Source: AP-15 sp045802495
GTDB taxonomy: Bacteria > Pseudomonadota > Alphaproteobacteria > ATCC43930 > CGMCC-115725
Reading direction: 5' to 3'
Assembly: GCA_045802495.1 (NCBI GenBank)
Contig: JBJMQW010000411.1
Span: 1 to 20,117, forward strand
Length of the DNA stretch: 20,117 bases
The notes beneath the pieces were generated by a model, which saw only the letters and a program-made list of their open reading frames with translations, had not been told where the DNA came from and ran no database searches. Shown here in pieces: positions 14,674 to 20,117 of the stretch (within the stretch, counting starts at the first letter, position 1; every line of letters begins with the position of its first letter). The position numbers and the translations under genes were made by a program.

Positions 14674-14751
14674 TCAGCGCGCACGACCTCCAGACATCCC
14701 GCCAAGCGGGATGGTGGTAGTCGTCGCGGCGATCCGGGCGCAACCGCTCAT
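14674..14751 (-). CDS. Threonine-rich leader peptide of the thrS attenuator
   Basis: This is a 25-codon ORF starting with ATG at 14751 and ending in TGA. Residues 10-13 are four consecutive threonines (ACG ACT ACC ACC), preceded by ARIAA and followed by IPLGGMSGG. Starvation for charged tRNA-Thr would stall the ribosome there, and the hairpin that competes with the antiterminator begins at the next base. There is no Shine-Dalgarno sequence. The -10 box ends six bases before the ATG, so the mRNA is expected to start at the ATG and be translated as a leaderless message, as known for the trp leader of some alphaproteobacteria. The function as a leader peptide is inferred from architecture. Confidence 0.8.
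   Translation of the reverse strand: MSGCARIAATTTTIPLGGMSGGRAR
14696..14712 (-). promoter_or_regulatory. Attenuator hairpin 1:2 (anti-antiterminator) overlapping the leader ORF
   Basis: ATCCCGC-TTG-GCGGGAT is a perfect 7-bp stem that begins at the base following the last Thr codon. Its 3' arm, read as GGCGGG (14703-14698), can instead pair with CCCGCC in the 5' arm of the terminator (14643-14638). Stalling at the Thr codons would mask the 5' arm and free the 3' arm to act as antiterminator. Confidence 0.75.
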
Positions 14752-14757
14752 AACGCG

Positions 14758-14786
14758 AATATCGCGAACCGCCGCTGCCGCGTCAA
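14758..14786 (-). promoter_or_regulatory. Promoter of the thrS leader (leaderless start)
   Basis: TTGACG (14786-14781) matches the -35 consensus at five of six bases. A 17-base spacer follows, then GATATT (14763-14758), a four-of-six match to the -10 box. Six bases separate the -10 from the ATG of the leader peptide, so the A of the ATG is the expected +1. Confidence 0.75.
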
Positions 14787-14833
14787 GACGCTCGCGCGCA
14801 AGGCGGCTGCTCCGGATTCGTTTCCTGCTCGTT

Positions 14834-15198
14834 CTCCCGGCGAAGGCGGGTAGGTCAATGGACAATCGGCTGGATTAGCGTCGTGCGTCCTTTGCGGCCT
14901 CGCTGCGCGAGGCGCCGCAGGCTTCCGCCAAAGTGTCAGTCCGGGACGGGCCCGTCAGGGTCGGGCCCGGAGCCCATGAACACCGGCGATTCAGATATTT
15001 GCATGGTCCGTATTCATGGTTTCCGGGCTCGCGGACCGTGTCCCCGGAATGACGACGTGCGGGAATTTCTCCACAAACTCTGAGGAGCGCCGCCTGGCCT
15101 GAGGCGCCGCAGGCGGCGTCCTGAAGGAGGCGCGTCTCGAAGCACAGCAGCCGGAACGCAGCCAATTTCCTGACAGCCTTGAAGGCCGGGACCCGGCC
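14834..15198. repeat. Intergenic palindromic repeat cluster between the thrS promoter and the glycosyltransferase gene
   Basis: No gene is evident in 14787-15219. The stretch holds several repeat-like elements. There is a degenerate CCCGGCGAAGGCGGG palindrome near 14836-14850. A 14-base direct repeat GAGGCGCCGCAGGC occurs at 14909-14922 and 15101-15114. An imperfect inverted repeat pairs GAGCCCATGAACACC (about 14970-14983) with GTATTCATGGTTTCCGGGCTC (about 15010-15030), followed by CCCCGGAATGACGACG. A perfect hairpin GGCCGGG-A-CCCGGCC lies at 15184-15198. The hairpin lies after the glycosyltransferase stop but has no T-run, so I do not call it a terminator. Such elements resemble the interspersed palindromes of alphaproteobacterial intergenic regions; copy number in this genome is unknown. 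Confidence 0.55.
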
Positions 15199-15219
15199 CG
15201 TGACCGAGCGGATGCCGGG

Positions 15220-16419
15220 TTACTGAGCCGCCGCATCGACCTGTCCCAAGTTCGGGAACAGCAGTTCCTCGTAGACGTCCATCGTTCGGGCGCACATCAT
15301 CTCGCGAGTGAAATTCGCCGCTATGTGCGCGATTGCGCGCCGAGCGAGGGCGTAGCGTTCTCCGGCTCCGAGTGACAGGGCCCCACTGATCGCCTTGGCG
15401 AGTGCGGGGGGATCATGCGGCGGCACGAGCCAGCCGGTCACTCCAGGGATGATGGTCTCACGGGCGCCGCCATGGTCCGTGGCGATCACTGGCCGGCCCA
15501 TGGCTTGGGCCTCGACAATCACCCGGCCGAACCCCTCAGGGTCGCTCGAAGCCGATACCACGACATCGGCAAGCATATAGGCGGCGGGCATGTCGTGGCA
15601 GCCTTCGGCGATACGAAACAAGCCGGCGAGATTCTGCCGTTCGATCGCCGCTTCGAGTTCGCGGCGAAAGCCGCGCCGCTGCTCCGAGCCGACGAGGACA
15701 CAACATATATCGCAACGCCCGAGTGCGGCGATTGCCGCGATGAAGTCGAGCCCTCCCTTCCATCGCGTCAGCCGGCCAGGCAGCATCACGACCGGGGCGC
15801 CGTCCGGCAAACGCCATTGACGCGCCAGGGCGACCATTCTCTGCGCCGCTACCCGCGCCGGATCGAACGTATCGAGATCGACGCCGCGCGGGATCGTGCG
15901 CAGCCGGTCGGGACCCACACCGTAAACGCTCGCCGCGTGATCGGCGACAAAATGCGAGATCGCAATGACCCGCTCACCCCGCGCCATGATCGAGTTGTAC
16001 CGGCGCTTCAGCGCGGTGCGCGCGCCATAGGCATTGTGAAAGGTCGTCACGAGGTGACGCCCGGTCGCGCGAGCGGCCGACCACGCGCTCCATGCCGGGG
16101 CGCGGCTGCGGGCATGGACAATGTCGATGCCGAGCCGCCGGATCAATTCTCGCAGCGCGGCGGTGTTGCGGCGCATCACGAGCGGGTTCTTCGAGGCGAG
16201 CGGCAGGGTCAGATGGGCGGCGCCGGCGCGCGAGACGTCGCGCTCCAGCGGGCCGCCGGCGGAAGCGACATAGGAGCTCCACCCGGCCGTCGCCAGCGCC
16301 CCCGCGAGATCGACAGCACCGCGCTCCGCCCCGCCGGAGACGAGGCTCGGGAGGATCTGCAGCGCCGCGGGCGGGCGCCCTTTTGGCAAAGCGGACAGGG
16401 TGATATCGTCGATGCCCAT
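15220..16419 (-). CDS. GT4-type glycosyltransferase
   Basis: This is a 399-residue GT-B fold enzyme. The N-terminal acceptor domain begins LQILPSLVSGGAERGAVDLAGAL, typical of GT4 enzymes acting on lipid-linked or surface glycans. The C-terminal donor domain carries VVMLPGRLTRWKGGLDFI and the E-x7-E region DPEGFGRVIVEAQAMGRPVIATDHGGARETI. It uses a nucleotide-sugar donor and probably acts at the cytoplasmic face of the inner membrane on LPS or exopolysaccharide precursors; the sugar and acceptor cannot be read from the sequence. I prefer the ATG at 16419, since 22 residues upstream from 16485 would overlap the divergent hydrolase gene. No other glycan genes are nearby. Confidence 0.88.
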   Translation of the reverse strand: MGIDDITLSALPKGRPPAALQILPSLVSGGAERGAVDLAGALATAGWSSYVASAGGPLERDVSRAGAAHLTLPLASKNPLVMRRNTAALRELIRRLGIDIVHARSRAPAWSAWSAARATGRHLVTTFHNAYGARTALKRRYNSIMARGERVIAISHFVADHAASVYGVGPDRLRTIPRGVDLDTFDPARVAAQRMVALARQWRLPDGAPVVMLPGRLTRWKGGLDFIAAIAALGRCDICCVLVGSEQRRGFRRELEAAIERQNLAGLFRIAEGCHDMPAAYMLADVVVSASSDPEGFGRVIVEAQAMGRPVIATDHGGARETIIPGVTGWLVPPHDPPALAKAISGALSLGAGERYALARRAIAHIAANFTREMMCARTMDVYEELLFPNLGQVDAAAQ

Positions 16420-16442
16420 TCCGCTTGCCGTCAAACCCTTCG

Positions 16443-17192
16443 ATGAGTGCCCCTCGCATACTACCACGTCCCGGCGGTGCAACAATTGCGTACCACCGGC
16501 TGGCGGGATCGCGCCCGGGGGCGGTTTTTCTCGGCGGGTTCCGTTCCGACATGACCGGCACCAAGGCGCTGTTTCTCGAGGATTATTGCCGCCGGCACGG
16601 CCGCGCCTTTGTGCGCTTCGATTATTTCGGCCACGGTGCCTCGAGCGGCGAGGCGGCCCTCGGCACGATCAGCCGCTGGGCGGAGGACGCGATCGCGGTA
16701 CTCGATTCGCTGACCGAAGGACGGCAGATCCTCATCGGCTCGAGCATGGGCGGGTGGATCATGCTGCTCGCGGCGCTTGCGCGAACCGAGCGGGTCCATG
16801 CACTGATCGGCATCGCCGCCGCACCCGATTTTACCGAGGATCTCCTCCTGCCGCGTCTCGACGCGGCGCAGCAGCGGGAGCTGCGCGAAAGGGGTGCGGT
16901 CACCTTGCCGTCGCCATACGACCCAACCGGATACACGCATCACCTCGGTCTTTTCGAAGACGGCAAGCGGCATCTCGTGATGCGCGGTCCCATCGCGCTC
17001 GACTGCCCGGTGCGGCTGTTGCACGGCATGCGCGATGACGCCGTGCCATGGCAGAGGAGCCTGGCGCTCGCCGAGCGCCTCGACAGCCGCGATCTAACCG
17101 TGACCCTGGTCAAGGACGGCGATCACCGGCTGTCGCGCGAAGCCGATCTCGCGCGCCTCGGCGGCATCCTGGACGGGCTGATCAGCCGGTAG
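16443..17192 (+). CDS. Alpha/beta-fold hydrolase
   Basis: This 249-residue cytosolic protein has a complete alpha/beta-hydrolase triad: nucleophile Ser101 in the elbow GSSMGG, Asp198 in LLHGMRDDAVPW and His228 in DGDHRLS. The oxyanion region is FLGGFRSDM, and RFDYFGHGASSGE follows beta-4. The pattern is close to ABHD10/esterase-like serine hydrolases, so a thioesterase or carboxylesterase role is possible; the substrate is unknown. I chose the ATG at 16443 rather than the TTG at 16425; neither has a strong ribosome-binding site. It is divergent from the glycosyltransferase, with 23 bases between the start codons. Its 3' end overlaps the end of the S9 peptidase gene by 11 bases. Confidence 0.85.
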   Translation: MSAPRILPRPGGATIAYHRLAGSRPGAVFLGGFRSDMTGTKALFLEDYCRRHGRAFVRFDYFGHGASSGEAALGTISRWAEDAIAVLDSLTEGRQILIGSSMGGWIMLLAALARTERVHALIGIAAAPDFTEDLLLPRLDAAQQRELRERGAVTLPSPYDPTGYTHHLGLFEDGKRHLVMRGPIALDCPVRLLHGMRDDAVPWQRSLALAERLDSRDLTVTLVKDGDHRLSREADLARLGGILDGLISR

Positions 17193-19176
17193 CAGCTGCG
17201 AATTCGAGCCGCCGGTCGGTCAGAAAAGTCGCGTAAAAATAGAGCTCGGCGTCGAGCGCCCGCTTGATGTTGTCGCCGCGGCGGAAACCGTGCTGCTCGC
17301 CGTCGAACAACAGGTAGAGGAATGGGATACGCCGCTGGCGGAGGGCCTCCACCATTGCCTCGGCCTGTTGTGGCGGGACGACCTTGTCCTCTGCCCCTTG
17401 GAAGAAAGCAACCGGCACCGAGAGCAGCCGTGCGCTGTGGACCGGGGAGCGCGCGACGTAAAGGTCCTTGCGTTGCGGGTAGGGCCCGATGAGCCCATCG
17501 AGGTAGCGCGACTCGAATTTGTGGGTGTCCTTTGTCAGCGCCTCCAGGTCGCTGATGCCGTAATAGCTCGCTCCGGTCCGGAACTCCTTGCGAAAGGTCA
17601 ATACGGCAAGGGTGGTGTACCCGCCCGCGCTGGCTCCGCTGATGGCCCATCGTTCCGGATCGACCAATCTCGCTCGCGCGAGATGGCGAGCCCCGTTGAC
17701 GCAATCGGCGACGTCGACGACCCCCCAATTTCCTTGCAGCCTGAGCCGATATTCGCGGCCATAACCGGTGCTGCCGCCGTAATTCACGTCGAGAACCGCA
17801 AAGCCGCGGCTGGTCCAATACTGCGTTCCCCAGCTGAGCGTCGGGGAGGCGGCCGAGGTAGGGCCGCCATGGCAATGCACGATCAGCGGCGGCAGCTCGC
17901 CGGCCGGGGCCGCAAACCCGCTGTTGCAGGGAGGGTAGAACAGACCATAGGCCTGCCGGCCACTGTCGGTATCGAATGACACCGGCTGCGGGACCGAGAG
18001 ACAGCCGCGATAGGCGTCTACATCCTGTGTCGTCGAGAGCTTCAAGACAGTGGCGCGGTCGGAGCCGAGATCCAATTCGACGATGCCAGGCGGCGCGGTC
18101 GGCGAGCCGCCGCGGAAATAGACGAAGCCGCCATTCGCGCGAACCGACGAGATGTCCTCGAACTCGGTCGCAATATTGTTCGCCTGCAGCGAAACCGGAT
18201 CCACCAGGCTCAGCCGATGAACTCCGGCATGCGCATAACTGCAGACCAGCTGGCCCGCCGCGGTGAAGGCAAAGGTAGACATGCGGAACTGCCACTGCGC
18301 TCGCCCGAACTCCGCGGCCAGCGGGAAGACCGGCTCGACCGGAGCGGACCCGACCATGACATCGCCGCGCACTCGAAACAGGTTCCACCAGCGGCCGTCG
18401 AGCGAGGGTTGAGCACGGTCCGAGGCAAAATAAAGCGCCCCATCCGGCGACCATTCCGGTTGAAAGATCGACTCGTCATCACCCCCGGCGATGAGCTTCT
18501 TGCGGCTGACCGACCCATCCTCGGCGAATTCCGCCACCCACAACTCGCAGCCGATCCACGGCATGTTGGGGTGGTCCCATTCGAGCCACGCCAGCTGCCG
18601 GCCATCCGGACTAAGGCGTGGCGCCGCATAGAAATCCCGCCCGGATTGCAGCACCCGCTGCTGCCCCGACCCATCGATCGGAATTTCAACCAGCGTGTTG
18701 ACCGGCTCCGGCGCGCCGGTCGTTTGGTCTTCACGCACCCAGATCATTCGCTCGCGCTCTGGGTGGATCACCCCGTCCGCATAGCGGAGTCCCCGCGGTA
18801 GAAGGGGCTCCGGGGTGATCGCCCGAGGCACGGCTCCGCGCTCATGTCGGTAAACCCGCTGGTCGGCGTCGTTGCAGAAATACACGATCCCGCTGCTGAC
18901 GAGATAGGCGCCGCCGCCATATTCGTGGACTCGCGTGCGCACACTAAAGGCCCCACGACCGTCAGGCGGCACGGGCGGCGTGACGTCCGCGATGACACCA
19001 TCCGCCGCCCGGCGCACGATCACCGACCGGCCGCCTTCCTGCGGCCGGGATTCGAGCCAATATACGTCGGCTCCGTCGATCAGGATCTCCCCGAGACCGA
19101 TCGACGAGGCGACGATCATGTCGGAAGTGATCGGCGATGGCCAAGAACCGAAAGGCGCCACTTGCGGATCGGGCAT
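17182..19176 (-). CDS. S9 family peptidase (prolyl oligopeptidase / acylaminoacyl-peptidase type)
   Basis: The 664-residue protein has two parts. The N-terminal beta-propeller (about 30-390) has repeated W-S-P-D-G-type blades such as LSPDGRQLAWLEWDHPNMPW and FQPEWSPDGALYFASDR. The C-terminal alpha/beta-hydrolase domain has the triad Ser516 (ISGASAGGYTT), Asp597 (FFQGAEDKVVPP) and His629 (FDGEQHGFRRGDN). HCHGGPTSAASPTLSWGTQYWTSRGFAVLDVNYGGSTGYGR is the usual S9 oxyanion and substrate region. It should cleave short peptides or N-acylated residues in the cytosol, as no signal peptide is seen. The ATG at 19176 has GAGG five bases upstream; the longer reading from 19257 runs into a palindromic repeat and is rejected. 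Confidence 0.92.
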   Translation of the reverse strand: MPDPQVAPFGSWPSPITSDMIVASSIGLGEILIDGADVYWLESRPQEGGRSVIVRRAADGVIADVTPPVPPDGRGAFSVRTRVHEYGGGAYLVSSGIVYFCNDADQRVYRHERGAVPRAITPEPLLPRGLRYADGVIHPERERMIWVREDQTTGAPEPVNTLVEIPIDGSGQQRVLQSGRDFYAAPRLSPDGRQLAWLEWDHPNMPWIGCELWVAEFAEDGSVSRKKLIAGGDDESIFQPEWSPDGALYFASDRAQPSLDGRWWNLFRVRGDVMVGSAPVEPVFPLAAEFGRAQWQFRMSTFAFTAAGQLVCSYAHAGVHRLSLVDPVSLQANNIATEFEDISSVRANGGFVYFRGGSPTAPPGIVELDLGSDRATVLKLSTTQDVDAYRGCLSVPQPVSFDTDSGRQAYGLFYPPCNSGFAAPAGELPPLIVHCHGGPTSAASPTLSWGTQYWTSRGFAVLDVNYGGSTGYGREYRLRLQGNWGVVDVADCVNGARHLARARLVDPERWAISGASAGGYTTLAVLTFRKEFRTGASYYGISDLEALTKDTHKFESRYLDGLIGPYPQRKDLYVARSPVHSARLLSVPVAFFQGAEDKVVPPQQAEAMVEALRQRRIPFLYLLFDGEQHGFRRGDNIKRALDAELYFYATFLTDRRLEFAAATG

Positions 19177-19234
19177 CACCACCTCACAGCTTGTGAAAAA
19201 ATCGAGAGCGTGCCTCGCAATTCTCGTGTCGCCT

Positions 19235-19354
19235 TCCCGGCAAAAGCCGGGATCCATTCCTCCGCTAACTCCTGCTCACGAAGCAATCGCAATGCCTTAC
19301 CAGCCGACGAAGGGTTTGTGCAACGGAGCGATGGGCCCCGGCTTCCGCCGGGGC
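19235..19354. repeat. Pair of palindromic repeat elements between the S9 peptidase and metallophosphoesterase genes
   Basis: Two perfect stems lie about 100 bases apart. TCCCGGC-AAAA-GCCGGGA is at 19235-19252, followed by TCCATTCC. GCCCCGGC-TTCC-GCCGGGGC is at 19335-19354. Both have the C3-4GGC/GCCG3-4 core and four-base loop of the GC-rich interspersed palindromes found between genes in many alphaproteobacteria. They occupy the 206-base gap before the S9 gene, which otherwise shows no gene. The second could also serve as a transcript end for the metallophosphoesterase, but lacks a T-run. Confidence 0.65.
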
Positions 19355-19382
19355 AGCGAGAAAACAACCGGAGATGGAATGT

Positions 19383-20117
19383 TCAGCTGCGCGGATAGAC
19401 TTCATCGATGACGTCGTCGATCCAATATCGCGAAAGACCGGGAACTTCGACGATTTCGGCGGTGAGGGCTGCACCATCCAGTTCGTATCGGACGGCGCCG
19501 AGGAGCTTTTGTCCCGGCATCGGCGGCTGAATTTCCGGACCGACGAGAAAACTGGAAGCCGGTCCCCACAGGTAGCGGGTATCTCCCCAGACTGCGTCGT
19601 GCGCTTTGTGCAGGTGACCGCTGGCAATCAGGCCGACCGGGTGGCGCCGCACCAGCTCCATTAGCCGCGCGCGCGGCTGCGGTTTTACCGACCAATAACC
19701 CGTATCGTTCTCATCGGGGCGTTCGAGAAACAACGGGCGGTGCAGAAACCAGGCGGCGAACTGGTCATCCGTCTCCCCCATGACCGCCTCTAGCCAGGAG
19801 AATTGGGCCGCCTCCTCCGGGTGGCCGCTGCCAAACAGCATGGCGTCGAGCCCGATCAGGCAGCCGCCCTCGATCTGCTCGACCCAGCGGTCGGGGCCGA
19901 AATGATCGCGCCAGCGGGCCAACCGCTCGTCGTTGACCGGCTGGCGCGGGTGCGCGGCATCGCCCACATCGTGATTGCCGGGGACTGCGCGAAACGGGAC
20001 GCCGAGACGGTTCATCAATCCGGCCGCATATTGCATATCGTCCGGTACATCGGCGCCGTCGACCGTAACGTCGCCGGTGTGGATCACCAGATCCGGACGT
20101 TGCTCCGCGATCCAAGC
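19383..20117 (-). CDS. Metallophosphoesterase (calcineurin-like), 5' end outside the window
   Basis: The frame is open to the last base (AWIAEQRPDL before VIHTGDV), so the N-terminus with the first D-x-H metal motif lies beyond the window. The visible 244 residues carry the remaining motifs in order: HTGDV (the GD motif), VPGNHDVGD (GNHD), AWFLHRPLF and IASGHLHKAHD (GHxH). Together these are the dinuclear-metal site of class III cyclic-nucleotide phosphodiesterase/CpdA-like enzymes. Length and motif spacing resemble CpdA, but cAMP specificity is not demonstrable. The gene starts upstream and ends 206 bases from the start of the S9 peptidase. Confidence 0.9.
   Translation of the reverse strand, partial: AWIAEQRPDLVIHTGDVTVDGADVPDDMQYAAGLMNRLGVPFRAVPGNHDVGDAAHPRQPVNDERLARWRDHFGPDRWVEQIEGGCLIGLDAMLFGSGHPEEAAQFSWLEAVMGETDDQFAAWFLHRPLFLERPDENDTGYWSVKPQPRARLMELVRRHPVGLIASGHLHKAHDAVWGDTRYLWGPASSFLVGPEIQPPMPGQKLLGAVRYELDGAALTAEIVEVPGLSRYWIDDVIDEVYPRS

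Noticed and set aside
15184..15198. Perfect GGCCGGG/CCCGGCC hairpin as a terminator of the glycosyltransferase gene
   Set aside because: The loop is too small for the full stem, and no T-run follows on the minus strand. It fits better with the repeat cluster.
15415..16446. 343-codon plus-strand ORF
   Set aside because: It is antisense to the GT4 glycosyltransferase, which carries all family motifs.

Overview
The window is a high-GC chromosomal segment that looks alphaproteobacterial. It carries thrS-infC and, separately, rpmI-rplT followed by a four-base-overlapping pheS-pheT pair. It also holds a short-type 6-phosphogluconate dehydrogenase, an HpnL-like membrane protein and GC-rich palindromic intergenic repeats of the kind common in Rhizobiales/Rhodospirillales-like genomes. 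I cannot place it to genus. I see no phage, transposase or CRISPR array.

Layout. 1-2646 (+): the 3' end of an unidentified gene, a tRNA-Thr(CGU), a small hypothetical ORF, a VOC-fold protein, an AI-2E/PerM-type membrane protein and an exported OmpA-like protein. 2706-6108 (-): a tight four-gene operon, transcribed in the order HpnL-like membrane protein, histidine phosphatase, HAD hydrolase, 6-phosphogluconate dehydrogenase. 6329-6753 (-): a frameshifted remnant that reads like a FemAB/GNAT-type acyltransferase. 6821-11029 (-): rpmI-rplT-pheS-pheT, with a terminator-like hairpin just before pheS. 11322-11834 (+): a small exported protein inserted between the rpmI and infC units. 11977-14565 (-): thrS-infC, where infC appears to use an AUA start. 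14616-14786 (-): a compact regulatory leader for thrS. 15220-16419 (-): a GT4 glycosyltransferase. 16443-17192 (+): an alpha/beta hydrolase. 17182-19176 (-): an S9 prolyl-oligopeptidase-family peptidase. 19383-window end (-): a metallophosphoesterase cut by the window edge.

The most interesting element is upstream of thrS. A sigma70-like promoter is placed so that the A of an ATG is the expected transcription start, so the leader mRNA would be leaderless. The ATG opens a 25-codon ORF with four consecutive threonine codons. A perfect hairpin starts at the base after those codons, and an intrinsic terminator with six U follows. The hairpin's 3' arm can also pair with the terminator's 5' arm. 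That is the full architecture of a ribosome-mediated attenuator. It would link threonyl-tRNA charging to ThrRS synthesis and, because infC lies 54 bases downstream of thrS with no terminator visible between them, to IF3 synthesis as well.

The central theme is translation: two aminoacyl-tRNA synthetases, two ribosomal proteins, an initiation factor and a tRNA. The left operon combines sugar-phosphate enzymes with a membrane protein whose partner is unclear.
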